In this document: positions 7,961 to 16,378 of the stretch, piece after piece
Numbering within the stretch: position 1 is the first letter of the stretch
How the letters are laid out: each line of letters starts with the position of its first letter
Assembly (NCBI RefSeq): GCF_036924535.1
Contig: NZ_JAZHRT010000001.1
Coordinates: 8,928,001 to 8,992,000 of the forward strand
Source of the DNA: Bradyrhizobium sp. AZCC 2262
GTDB lineage: Bacteria > Pseudomonadota > Alphaproteobacteria > Rhizobiales > Xanthobacteraceae
DNA length: 64,000 nt
Reading direction: 5' to 3'
Program-made: the position numbers and the translations under genes
The notes under the pieces: generated by a model
What the model saw: the letters and a program-made list of their open reading frames with translations, nothing else
Told to the model about the DNA's origin: nothing
The model's database searches: none

Positions 7961-8701
7961 ATGGGAAATTCGGACCACATTCTCGTCGTCGACGATGACC
8001 TGGGTCTGCGCGAACTGCTGGACCGATACTTTGCCGGCCACGGCTATCGGGTCACTACGGTGGCCAACGGCCGGCAGATGCGCGAGGTTCTTGCAAACCA
8101 CCGGGTCGATCTGATCGTGCTCGACCTCATGCTGCCGGGGGACGACGGCCTCACGCTCTGCCGCAACTTGCGCGCGAATCAACCCTATGACATTCCGATC
8201 CTGATGCTGACGGCGCGGGGCGATGAAGCAGACCGCATCGTCGGCCTCGAGATGGGGGCAGACGACTACCTCACGAAGCCGTTTGCCCCGCGCGAGTTGC
8301 TTGCACGAATCCGCTCCGTCTTGCGCAGGGCCGAGATGCTGCCCCGCAACCTTGCTGCATCGGAGAAAGCCCGTCTGTTTCGGTTCGGCGAATGGAAACT
8401 CGATACGGTCGGGCGTTTCCTGGTCGACGCCGACGAGACCGTGGTCTCGTTGAGCGGCGCCGAATATCGACTGTTGCGCGTGTTTCTCGATCACCCCCAA
8501 CATGTCCTCAATCGCGATCAACTGCTCAACCTGACGCAAGGCCGTGAGGCCGAAGTCTTCGATCGGTCGATAGATCTTCTTGTCAGCCGCCTTCGCCAGC
8601 GATTGCGCGAAGACGCCCGGGAGCCTTCCTACATCAAGACGGTGCGCAGCGAAGGCTACGTCTTTGCAACCGTCGTCGAGGCATTGCCGGGGCCGTCATG
8701 A
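7961..8701 (+). CDS. OmpR/PhoB-family response regulator
   Basis: A 246-residue regulator with a receiver domain (acidic pocket VVDDD at residues 9-13, phospho-acceptor Asp55 in VLDLMLPGDDG, the TKPF lysine near 105) and a winged-helix DNA-binding domain ending SYIKTVRSEGYVFA. The ATG at 7961 is chosen because translation upstream does not belong to the receiver fold. Its stop overlaps the start of the first sensor-kinase gene by 4 bases (ATGA), so the regulator and both kinases form one translationally coupled operon. All residues needed for phosphorylation are intact. Confidence 0.93.
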   Translation: MGNSDHILVVDDDLGLRELLDRYFAGHGYRVTTVANGRQMREVLANHRVDLIVLDLMLPGDDGLTLCRNLRANQPYDIPILMLTARGDEADRIVGLEMGADDYLTKPFAPRELLARIRSVLRRAEMLPRNLAASEKARLFRFGEWKLDTVGRFLVDADETVVSLSGAEYRLLRVFLDHPQHVLNRDQLLNLTQGREAEVFDRSIDLLVSRLRQRLREDAREPSYIKTVRSEGYVFATVVEALPGPS

Positions 8702-9633
8702 GCGCGCGTTTTCGGCGCATGGCGGCGCGTCTTTGGCCGGCCTCCCTGTTCGGCCGGCTGGCGATCATCCTGTTTTCCGGCCTTGTGGCGGCCCATGTGC
8801 TGGCCTTTGTTTTGATTGCCCTCGACCGCCTCGCCATTGAGGACGAATTGGGCAATAAATTTGCGGCCGTCGACGTCGCGGACGCGGTCGCTATCCTCGA
8901 CTACGTCGCGCCTGAAGAAAGACCCGCGTGGCTCGACCGCATCTCTCGCCTCAATTGGCGGTACGCTCTCGGAGATGAGGGAGAGATAGAACCGCAGCCA
9001 TCATCCAGACGGCTACAACGGAACATCACGCGTTTGCGGGCAGCGCTGGGGCCCGACCACGATGCGAACTTCGTCTATTTCGATCCACCGGCGCAGTTGC
9101 GACGGGGCATACGCATTCACCTCAAGGACGGCAGCCCGTTGACGCTCGAGATCTTTCCGCCGCGGGAAATCGTTTCGCTCTGGTTGCCGGCGGCGCTCGC
9201 GGTTCAACTCTGCATTATCGCATTCTTCGTCTGGGTTGCCGTAAGACTAGCGACGCAACCGTTGGCGCGCCTTGAGCGCGCGGCCAACGGCCTGGGCTCG
9301 GATTTGCGCGGTGAGCCGCTTCCGGAGGATGGTCCGCAGGAAGTGGCGCGCGCCGCTACCGCGTTCAACGCCATGCAGCGACGCATCGCCGAGCAGGTCG
9401 CGGAACGAATTCAGATTCTGGCGGCGATCTCGCACGATCTCCAGACTCCGATCACGCGCATGCGGCTGCGTGCTGATTTCCTGGGTGACAGCGACGCCAA
9501 GGAGAAGTTGCAGGGCGACCTGCAGGAGATGCAGACGCTGGTCAAGCAGGGGCTTGCCCTGGCGCGGGAGTACGACGACATCGCTCCGCCGTCCGCCGCG
9601 CATGTCGCGGTCGAAGCATCGCGGGAGCCGTGA
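8698..9633 (+). CDS. Sensor-kinase paralogue with H-box but no ATPase domain
   Basis: A 311-residue membrane protein: cytoplasmic N-terminus, TM1 about 18-42, a periplasmic sensor region, TM2 about 163-187, HAMP (PLARLERAANGLGSDL onward), and a dimerisation/phospho-acceptor domain with AAISHDLQTPITRMRLR, where His246 and the adjacent Asp247 are intact. The protein stops about 65 residues after the His, with a private tail EYDDIAPPSAAHVAVEASRE. The N, G1, F and G2 boxes of the HATPase domain are all absent, and there is no leftover ATPase sequence downstream because the next gene starts at once (TGATG overlap). It cannot phosphorylate itself; it could be phosphorylated in trans by the following paralogue. 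Confidence 0.88.
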   Translation: MSARFRRMAARLWPASLFGRLAIILFSGLVAAHVLAFVLIALDRLAIEDELGNKFAAVDVADAVAILDYVAPEERPAWLDRISRLNWRYALGDEGEIEPQPSSRRLQRNITRLRAALGPDHDANFVYFDPPAQLRRGIRIHLKDGSPLTLEIFPPREIVSLWLPAALAVQLCIIAFFVWVAVRLATQPLARLERAANGLGSDLRGEPLPEDGPQEVARAATAFNAMQRRIAEQVAERIQILAAISHDLQTPITRMRLRADFLGDSDAKEKLQGDLQEMQTLVKQGLALAREYDDIAPPSAAHVAVEASREP

Positions 9634-10997
9634 TGAGCGCCCGTTTCCGCAAGATGGCGGCGCGTCTTTGGCCGGACTCCCTGTTCCGCCGACTAGCGGT
9701 CATTTTGTTCGCCGGTCTGCTGGCTGCACATGTGCTGTCCTTTGGCCTGGTCGCTCTCAATGTCTTCGGCCCCAACAACGAGGTGTCGGATGACTATTTC
9801 ATGAGGTGGATAGCGATGGCGGTCGCCATCCTCGATCGGGTCAAGCCCGAAGAAAGACCTGCATGGCTCGACCGCCTCGCCCGACCTACCTATCGATACG
9901 TTCTCAGAGATGCTCTTAGAGACGGGGGGGAGATCGAATCGGCGCCACCCAGACGACGGCAAGAGAACCTGGTGCGTTTGCGCGCCATGATGGGGGACGG
10001 ACACGACGCGAAATCAGTCTTCTATCTCGATTCGCTGGGTCGACGGCGACTGGGCTGGTTCCTTCACCTGAAGGACGGCACGCCGCTGATGCTCGAATTC
10101 GCCGCACCGAAGAGGGTCATTTCGCCCTTGTTGCCGACGCTCGTTTCGCCCTGGTTGCCGGCGGCGCTCGCGGTTCAACTCTGTCTTCTCGCATTCTTCA
10201 CCTGGATTGCCGTGAAACTCGCGACGCGACCGTTGGCGCGCCTCGAGCGCGCGGCCAACAGCCTGGGTTCGGATTTGCGCGCCGCGCCGCTCCCGGAGGA
10301 TGGTCCGAAGGAAGTGGCGCGCGCCGCTACCGCATTCAACGCCATGCAGCGGCGCATTGCCGAGCAGGCTGTGGAGCGGATCCAGATTCTGGCGGGGATC
10401 TCGCGCCGTCTTCAGACTCCGATCACGCGCATGCGGCTGCGCGCTGATTTCCTGGGTGACAGCGACGCCAGGGAAAAGCTGCAGGGCGACCTGCAGGAAA
10501 TGCAGACGCTGGTCAAGCAGGGTCTTGCCCTGGCCCGCGGACGCGACGAGATCGGCAAGCAGCGGTGCCAGACCGACCTGCATGCCCTTATCGACAGTCT
10601 CGTCTGCGACTATTCCGACGCTGGAAAATTGCTTCGCTTTTCCGGAGAACGCGGGGTGACGATTCTCACGCACCCGCAGGCCTTGCGCCGCATCATGATC
10701 AACTTGATCGATAACGGGCTGAAATTCGGCGAGGATGTCGAAGTCGCCTTCGATGCGCAACGGTCGAGCGGCGTCTCGATCACCGTATCGGACCGCGGCC
10801 CCGGTATTCCCGACGAGCATCTGAAGTCGGTCTTCCTGCCGTTTTACCGTATCGAGGCTTCGCGCAATCGCGAAACCGGTGGCACCGGGCTTGGCCTTGC
10901 CATCGCCCAGCAACTCGTTAGCGCGCTTCGCGGGACGCTCACGCTCGCCAATCGCGACGGCGGCGGATTGGAAGCGCGCCTCGAATTTTCGAGTTGA
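9633..10997 (+). CDS. Sensor-kinase paralogue with ATPase but H-box His replaced by Arg
   Basis: A 454-residue protein with the same plan as the preceding one (near-identical HAMP and DHp sequence) plus a complete catalytic domain: N box MINLIDNGLKFGED, G1 DRGPGIPDEH, F box FLPFYRIE and G2 GGTGLGLAIAQQL. In the H-box, however, it reads AGISRRLQTPITRMRLR: codons CGC CGT at 10404-10409 encode Arg258-Arg259 where the paralogue has CAC GAT (His-Asp). Both the phospho-acceptor and the acidic general base are lost, while the surrounding helix is unchanged. ATP binding should be possible but not self-phosphorylation. The sensor domains of the two proteins differ most, so they may sense different signals. 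Confidence 0.9.
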   Translation: MSARFRKMAARLWPDSLFRRLAVILFAGLLAAHVLSFGLVALNVFGPNNEVSDDYFMRWIAMAVAILDRVKPEERPAWLDRLARPTYRYVLRDALRDGGEIESAPPRRRQENLVRLRAMMGDGHDAKSVFYLDSLGRRRLGWFLHLKDGTPLMLEFAAPKRVISPLLPTLVSPWLPAALAVQLCLLAFFTWIAVKLATRPLARLERAANSLGSDLRAAPLPEDGPKEVARAATAFNAMQRRIAEQAVERIQILAGISRRLQTPITRMRLRADFLGDSDAREKLQGDLQEMQTLVKQGLALARGRDEIGKQRCQTDLHALIDSLVCDYSDAGKLLRFSGERGVTILTHPQALRRIMINLIDNGLKFGEDVEVAFDAQRSSGVSITVSDRGPGIPDEHLKSVFLPFYRIEASRNRETGGTGLGLAIAQQLVSALRGTLTLANRDGGGLEARLEFSS

Positions 10998-11120
10998 CAA
11001 CACGACGACTTTGACGCGGATGATCTCGGGATTCGTTGACTCCGATGTGCATGAGTCCGGAATTGGTCAAAATCCGAAGAACTCACCTTGAGCACAATTG
11101 GTCTGCTGCGCTCCCGGAAG

Positions 11121-11135
11121 CGGACGTCTCGTCCG
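11121..11135. terminator. Possible bidirectional terminator hairpin
   Basis: CGGACG-TCT-CGTCCG forms a 6-bp perfect stem with a 3-base loop in the short space between two convergent genes (kinase ending 10997, LuxR-type regulator ending 11155). There is no T-tract of note, so the assignment rests mainly on position. Confidence 0.3.
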
Positions 11136-11154
11136 GCCGTTTACGATACATGCC

Positions 11155-11820
11155 TTAGCCCCCCACATCCTCCGCCGCGATGATCCGCTGGCGAAGCGCC
11201 AGGCGCACCAGTTCGATGTCGGAGGCGACGCCGAGCTTGGCGCGGATCTGATAGCGGGTGTTGGCCGCGGTCTTGACGCTGATATGCAGCGTGTTTGCGA
11301 TCTCATCCACGGATTTTTCCGCCAGCAGCATGCGCAGGATTTCGAATTCCCGTGGGCTCAGTGCGTCGATCGCCGAAGGCTCGTCGGCGAGCCGGTTGAT
11401 CGCGAGTTCGTGGTCGATGTCGGGGCTGAGCGCGATGCGTCCGGCCATGACCTCGGTGATCGCGCGCAGCAGCGTCTCGGGCGGGTTGCTTTTGGTGACG
11501 AAGCCGCGTGCGCCGGCCTTGATCGCTTGGACCGCATAGGCGGCGCTCTGGTGCATCGTGAAGACGAGGATGCGCGCGGACTTGTCCCATTGCCGGATGC
11601 GCCTGATGGCCTCGACCCCGCCAATGCCGGGCATCGACAGGTCCATGATGACGAGGTCGGGCCTGGCTTCCTTGTAAACGCGATAGGCGTCAGCGCCGTT
11701 GTCGGCTTCGGCGACGACCTCAAGGCGATCCTGCTTCTGCAGCAGCGAACGATAGCCCTCGCGCACGATGGCATGGTCGTCCGCCAGCATCACGCGCGTA
11801 CGGCCTGCAGCGTCCACCAT
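11155..11820 (-). CDS. NarL/FixJ-family response regulator
   Basis: A 221-residue protein: receiver domain with LADDH near the N-terminus, phospho-acceptor in VIMDLSMPGIGG, the FVTKS lysine, then a LuxR-type HTH (LSPREFEILRMLLAEKSVDE, then ISVKTAANTRYQIRAKLGV). The HTH reads TAANTRYQI where many relatives have TVxxHRxNI, a known variation. It lies 2 bases downstream of the sensor-kinase gene and is surely its partner. The combination with DUF3280/DUF2380 genes suggests a C1-metabolism regulator of the FlhSR sort, but this is context inference and no symbol is given. Confidence 0.9.
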   Translation of the reverse strand: MVDAAGRTRVMLADDHAIVREGYRSLLQKQDRLEVVAEADNGADAYRVYKEARPDLVIMDLSMPGIGGVEAIRRIRQWDKSARILVFTMHQSAAYAVQAIKAGARGFVTKSNPPETLLRAITEVMAGRIALSPDIDHELAINRLADEPSAIDALSPREFEILRMLLAEKSVDEIANTLHISVKTAANTRYQIRAKLGVASDIELVRLALRQRIIAAEDVGG

Positions 11821-11822
11821 CG

Positions 11823-13286
11823 CTAAGGCTCCACCCGCATGGCGGGAATGCGCGCGACAAGGCGGGCGCCGCCCGCCTCGCGCCGCTCGAATTGCAAGGT
11901 CCCTCCGAGCGAAACCACGCGCTCCTGCATGCCGAGCAGTCCCATGCCGGCTTTCGGCGTGAGGCTGGCGCCGGATGCCTCGCCGTCGTCCTCGACGCTC
12001 AGGATGATGTCGGCGTCTCCGGCCTCGAGACGCAATTGCACGTGCCGGGCGCGTGCGTGCTTTGCCGCATTGGTGATCGCCTCCTGCGCGATCCGATAAA
12101 GGCTGGCGCTGACACCGGGCGGCAAATCGTCGGCCTCGCCAATGATGGCAATCTCAAATCGGGTGCGGCCCTTCTCAAAACCGTTCCAGCTCGCCACCAG
12201 GGACTCGAGGCTGACGGTGAGGCCGAGTTCCTCGACATCGGGCGGACGCAGGCGTACCAGCGCGCCGCGCAGGGTTTCCATCATATGCGCTGTCGTGCGC
12301 GAGATGCCCCGGCATTCCTCGTAGAGCGGCGGGCATTCGCGCTCCGCGGTGTGGGCCGCGGCGGCGGCCTGCGCCGCGATGGCGGAAAGCGACTGGCCGA
12401 ATTCGTCGTGCAACTCGCGTGCAAGATGGCGCCGTTCCTCGTCCTGCACTTCGATCAGCTTTCGCGTCAAGGCGTTGCGTTCGGCAAGCGTAGTCTGCAG
12501 CCGCTCGGCAAGGGTATTGAAGACGCCGGAGATGACAGACAATTCCGCGAGATCGAAACGGGGCAGGCGTGCGGAAAGATCGTTCGCCGCCAGTTGTCGC
12601 AACCCGGCGCCAACGGTCCGCGTTGGTCGCAGCGCACGCGCCAGCGCGCCATAGACCGCAACACAAAGCCCTAAAAGCGCGAAAGCCATGATGGAGAGCA
12701 GCCGGCTCGCCTCGCGCCAGCTCTGGCCGATCTGCGTGGCGGGGTCGAAGGTCGCGACGGCCATGCCCCGGGCACTGCCGGCCACGAGGACCGGCATCGA
12801 GACCGGTTCGCCCGGACGAAAGATGGCGCGGTAGAGCGACGCGTAGATTTCGGGCGCGGCCATTTCGTCGGCGGGCGCCCCGCTGCAGACGCCTTGGCGA
12901 AACGCGCCGGCGTTGTCGCGGTAGGCAATGCAGAGGCCCGGCTCCATCAGCGCCGCGATTCCCTGCAGATCCGGCGTTGAGTTGATGGACACGGAGAGCC
13001 ATTGCGCCTGCGATTGCTGCAACGAAAGATCCCTGGCCACGATCTCGGCGATACGGCTCGCTTTGGCCTTCGCGACACGGTCGCTATCAAACAAGGCGTA
13101 GGCCGCGACGGCGATGAAGCAAATGGCCGCGAGCGCCGCGACGCGCAACGTCAGCCGCAGCTTCAGATCGATGGCGGGCGGGCGGCTCGCCACGGAGTTG
13201 GACGCCTGTCGCAAGCTTCCTCCCCAAGCTTCCTGCCATTGGCTTCGACTATAGAGGCAAATTTCGCCGGGAAGAAAGCGGGACAA
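11823..13286 (-). CDS. NarX-type sensor histidine kinase
   Basis: A 487-residue membrane kinase: TM1 about 48-68, a periplasmic domain of about 125 residues with two cysteines (GLCIAY, GVCSG), TM2 about 195-217, a HAMP-like segment, the HisKA_3 motif RHLARELHDEFGQSLSAIA with the phospho-acceptor His, and a HATPase domain (RIAQEAITNAAKHARA, then MGLLGMQERVVSLGG). The first 30 residues before TM1 are weakly protein-like, so a downstream start such as the GTG near residue 33 is possible. It is transcribed with the regulator gene that follows and is divergent from the DUF3280 gene. Confidence 0.9.
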   Translation of the reverse strand: MSRFLPGEICLYSRSQWQEAWGGSLRQASNSVASRPPAIDLKLRLTLRVAALAAICFIAVAAYALFDSDRVAKAKASRIAEIVARDLSLQQSQAQWLSVSINSTPDLQGIAALMEPGLCIAYRDNAGAFRQGVCSGAPADEMAAPEIYASLYRAIFRPGEPVSMPVLVAGSARGMAVATFDPATQIGQSWREASRLLSIMAFALLGLCVAVYGALARALRPTRTVGAGLRQLAANDLSARLPRFDLAELSVISGVFNTLAERLQTTLAERNALTRKLIEVQDEERRHLARELHDEFGQSLSAIAAQAAAAAHTAERECPPLYEECRGISRTTAHMMETLRGALVRLRPPDVEELGLTVSLESLVASWNGFEKGRTRFEIAIIGEADDLPPGVSASLYRIAQEAITNAAKHARARHVQLRLEAGDADIILSVEDDGEASGASLTPKAGMGLLGMQERVVSLGGTLQFERREAGGARLVARIPAMRVEP

Positions 13287-13414
13287 GAGGAGCGAGACCA
13301 GATCGGGTATTTCACCCGGCCGATCCAGGGAAAGCTGCCGTTTCGGAAAGCCGGCAGATCGGGCGAACTCGCGACGAGTAAGGCAGCTCCGGGTTGGCAG
13401 TTCCGAGGTGATCC

Positions 13415-13939
13415 ATGCGCTACATCGCCCTTATCCTCGCCCCCGCAATTGGGCTTGCAGCGCTTGCTGTGGCTGGGGCCGCCGAGACGGCCGCGCCGTC
13501 TCCGACCAAAATTGCGGTCTTTCCGTTCGAACTGGAGGATTTCAGCGCCGGGGCCGCCTATGTCCCCCTCGATGACATCGACCGCGAGCAGTTGCGGCTT
13601 TCGACCGAGGAAGCCCGCCGGCTGATCGCGGCATCCGGGCGCTATCAACTGGTCGACGTCAGCGCCGTGAACGACCAGGCGACGAAAGCAGGCAAGTTGC
13701 GGGATTGTGACGGCTGCGACGCCAGGATCGCCGCCGGCCTCGACGCAGATCAATCGATGATCGGAATTGTCACGCGCATCACCCGAATGGAATATGCGGT
13801 CACCTACAAGATCCGCGACGCCCGGTCCGGGGCGCTTGTGGACGTCAAACAGACCGACCTGCGCATGGGCGCCAATGTGGCCTGGAGCCGCGGCGCGCGG
13901 TGGCTGATCGAGAATCGCCTGCTGGAACAGGCGAAATAG
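13415..13939 (+). CDS. Secreted DUF3280-like protein
   Basis: A 174-residue protein with a signal peptide (MRYIALILAPAIGLAALAVA, cleavage near AAETAA). The mature part begins TKIAVFPFELEDFSAGAAY and carries a CDGC motif (LRDCDGCDAR) followed by IAAGLDADQSMIGIVTRI. It resembles DUF3280-type proteins found with PQQ-dependent alcohol and formaldehyde oxidation genes in methylotrophic alphaproteobacteria; no PQQ dehydrogenase lies inside this window. The next gene has the same plan. Both are divergent from the sensor kinase, which may be regulated with them or regulate them. Confidence 0.72.
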   Translation: MRYIALILAPAIGLAALAVAGAAETAAPSPTKIAVFPFELEDFSAGAAYVPLDDIDREQLRLSTEEARRLIAASGRYQLVDVSAVNDQATKAGKLRDCDGCDARIAAGLDADQSMIGIVTRITRMEYAVTYKIRDARSGALVDVKQTDLRMGANVAWSRGARWLIENRLLEQAK

Positions 13940-13987
13940 TTGCCGGAACGAACCGCACGTTACGAAACGCCAAAGGAACCATTTGTG

Positions 13988-14509
13988 ATGGAAAAGCGGA
14001 TGAAACTACGGATGTTGGGCCTCGCTTTGACCGCCGCCGCTGTCGTGTGCGCCTGTTCTGTCCGGCAAGGCCGGGCGCAGGCCACGACACTCGTGCTCGC
14101 CGTCGCCGAAATCCACTATGTCGACACCTCCGGTGAGATGATCGATCAAAGCGCCGACCATCGCCGGCGGCTGCGTGAATTCGAAGCCGCGTTGCGCAGC
14201 GATCTGGCAGCGAGCGGAAAGATAGCGAATGCAGCGCTTGAATGTCCGCCAAACGCCTGCTCGGTGGGCGACATCAATGACAGTCAACTGCTGGGCAAGG
14301 CGAAGGAGGCCGGCGCCAGCCATCTATTGATTGGCCGCTTTCACAAGATGAGCACGCTGATACAGCAGGCGAAATTCGACGTCATCGACGTGAAAGCGCG
14401 GAAAGTCGTGTTCGATCGCTATATCAGCTTCCGCGGCGACAACGACGCGGCCTGGCGCCGGGCGGAAACCTTCCTTGCCCGGCAAATCCTCGATCACGGC
14501 GAATGGTGA
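13988..14509 (+). CDS. Secreted DUF2380-like protein
   Basis: A 173-residue protein with signal sequence MEKRMKLRMLGLALTAAAVV and a possible lipobox-like VVCAC. The mature part has TLVLAVAEIHYVDTSGE, then LECPPNACSVGDINDSQLLG and AGASHLLIGRFHKM. Its order of elements (first strand, long helix, Cys-x(n)-Cys, a strand LIGRFHKM) parallels the preceding DUF3280-like protein, so the two are probably diverged tandem duplicates of one fold. AAAGGAA lies 11 bases before the chosen ATG. It is separated by 48 bases from the previous gene and is likely co-transcribed with it. Confidence 0.72.
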   Translation: MEKRMKLRMLGLALTAAAVVCACSVRQGRAQATTLVLAVAEIHYVDTSGEMIDQSADHRRRLREFEAALRSDLAASGKIANAALECPPNACSVGDINDSQLLGKAKEAGASHLLIGRFHKMSTLIQQAKFDVIDVKARKVVFDRYISFRGDNDAAWRRAETFLARQILDHGEW

Positions 14510-14512
14510 GCG

Positions 14513-16273
14513 TCAGCGCGGCAGCAGCCCTTCCTCGATCGCCTTGATCTGCAGCGCGAGGTGTTTTGAGCCGATGCGGCATTGCGCGAGGCCGCCGGCG
14601 ATCAGCCAGAGGCCCGGCTGGCCGGTGCGGGTGTACATGTTGCGCAGTTCCTGTTCCTCGCCAAAACCCCAGATCGTGCCGACGCGTTTCTCCACCGCCT
14701 CGCCGAACAGTTTTCGCACCAGCTCTTCCTGGCGCTTGTAGCCGGTCGCCAGCACGACAAGGTCGGCGGCAACGGTTTTGCCATCCTTCATGTCAGCGCC
14801 CTCGGCCGTGAACGTGTCGAAATCGGCGAATTGTTTGAGCGCAATATCGCCCTTCACGATCAGGTCGGAACAGCCGACGTTGAAGTAATAGCCGCCGCCA
14901 CGGGTGAGATATTTGAACTGCCAGCCGGTATTGTCTTCGCCGTAGTCGAGCTTGAATCCGGCACGCTCGAGGCCGCCGAGCAGTTCCTTGTCCAGCGCCT
15001 TCGATTTCTCACCGGTCAGCCTGTGGCTCTTGCGAGCCAGCTGCAGCGGCATCGAGGTTGCGATCAAATCGTTATCCTCCAGCGTGCCCTCATTGTAGGG
15101 CGCGTAGACCAGTTGCGCCGACGGCTCGATGCTGACAACCAGCGTGGACGAGCGCTGGAACAGCGTGACGTGCGCGCCGCTGGAATGCAGGTCCTGTGCG
15201 ATGTCGTGGCCGCTGTTGCCGGTGCCGACCACGATGGCGCGCTTGCCCTTCCAGGTTTCGCCGTCGTCATACTGGCTGGAGTGCATCACCTTGCCGGCGA
15301 AATCCTTCAGGCCGGCAATCTCCGGAATGCTCGGAATGCCGCTGACGCCGGTCGCCAGCACGACATGGCGCGGGTGCATGGTGCGCTTGCCGCCGTCGGT
15401 ACGGCGCAGCGTCACAGTCCAGCGGCCTTCCTTCTCGTCGTAACTGCCGCCCTCGAATTCGGTCCCGGTCCAGAAATTAAGCTCCATGGCCTCGACATAG
15501 GCCTCGAACCAGTTGGCGAGCTTGTCCTTTGGAATATAGGTCGGCCAGTTCGGCGGGAAATGCAGATAGGGCAGGTGGTTGACCTGCACTTGATTATGCA
15601 GCGTCAGCGCGTGGTAGCGCTTGCGCCAGTTGTCGCCGATACGCTGCTCGCGATCGACGATCAGGGTGTCGACGTTCAACTGCTTCAGCCGCGCGGCGAT
15701 GGAGAGCCCGGATTGTCCGCCGCCGATGACGAGGACGGTCGGATCGTGGTCGGCATATTCGGCAGAGGCCTTGCGCAGGTCGAGCCAGTTCGGCCCGCGA
15801 AAATCGCGGGAATAGGCGTTGCCGCGCGGGCGCGCGACGCCGAGTTGTTCCTCAAAACCTTTCAGCTCGCCAAGCTCGGTTAACAGCGTCCAGGCCTTGA
15901 GGCGGTTGCCATCGTCCGCATCCGGGATCAGGCGAATAATGCCGCTGCCGCGCCCGACTTTGGTTTCGAACTTGAAGATGGCTTCAATCGCCTGCGTGCC
16001 CGCGCGCATCACCTTGCGCGGGACGGCACGACCAGGGGCGATGGCGAAGCCGCTCGGCTCAGCGCTGCGGGCCAGCGGCGGCAGCGCCTTCAGGATGGCG
16101 TCTCTGCCGTTCAGCGTCTGGATATTCCAGCTCAGCGCCAGCACGTCGCGCCAATAGCTGTCGGGATGGAACAGCGTCTTCAGGAGGGCTTCATCGGGTT
16201 TTCCGAGCGCTTCCTCGAACTGCGCCAGCCAGTTGTCGGCGGCTACCGAACTGTCGTCCGTCCTGTCGAGCAT
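14513..16273 (-). CDS. Flavin-containing monooxygenase with N-terminal NTF2-like domain
   Basis: A 586-residue enzyme. Residues 1-150 form a SnoaL/NTF2-like domain (DEALLKTLFHPDSYWRDVLA). The rest is a two-dinucleotide-domain FMO: FAD site VLVIGGGQSGLSIAARL (about 177-193), the FMO fingerprint region FAGKVMHSSQYDDG, and the NADPH site RAIVVGTGNSGHDIAQDL (about 345-362), then VVLATGYKRQEEL near the C-terminus. Such class B monooxygenases oxygenate small organic substrates or ketones. It is the last gene of a leftward run from the nitronate monooxygenase at 21518, consistent with a catabolic pathway. Confidence 0.9.
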   Translation of the reverse strand: MLDRTDDSSVAADNWLAQFEEALGKPDEALLKTLFHPDSYWRDVLALSWNIQTLNGRDAILKALPPLARSAEPSGFAIAPGRAVPRKVMRAGTQAIEAIFKFETKVGRGSGIIRLIPDADDGNRLKAWTLLTELGELKGFEEQLGVARPRGNAYSRDFRGPNWLDLRKASAEYADHDPTVLVIGGGQSGLSIAARLKQLNVDTLIVDREQRIGDNWRKRYHALTLHNQVQVNHLPYLHFPPNWPTYIPKDKLANWFEAYVEAMELNFWTGTEFEGGSYDEKEGRWTVTLRRTDGGKRTMHPRHVVLATGVSGIPSIPEIAGLKDFAGKVMHSSQYDDGETWKGKRAIVVGTGNSGHDIAQDLHSSGAHVTLFQRSSTLVVSIEPSAQLVYAPYNEGTLEDNDLIATSMPLQLARKSHRLTGEKSKALDKELLGGLERAGFKLDYGEDNTGWQFKYLTRGGGYYFNVGCSDLIVKGDIALKQFADFDTFTAEGADMKDGKTVAADLVVLATGYKRQEELVRKLFGEAVEKRVGTIWGFGEEQELRNMYTRTGQPGLWLIAGGLAQCRIGSKHLALQIKAIEEGLLPR

Positions 16274-16378
16274 GGGCCCTTCCCATCACCTGCCGTCTTC
16301 GCGGCGTTTCCCTGTTGCGCGAGCCTATACCTATTCAGGACGGCACAGAAAGGGCGTGAGGAGATATCGGTCATGCCG

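Noticed and set aside
11098..11826. 242-codon plus-strand open frame
   Set aside because: It is antisense to the LuxR-type regulator; high-GC codon bias keeps the opposite strand open. The regulator frame has all the expected motifs.
14582..15883. 433-codon plus-strand open frame opposite the flavin monooxygenase
   Set aside because: It is a shadow frame; the minus strand encodes clear FAD and NADPH motifs.
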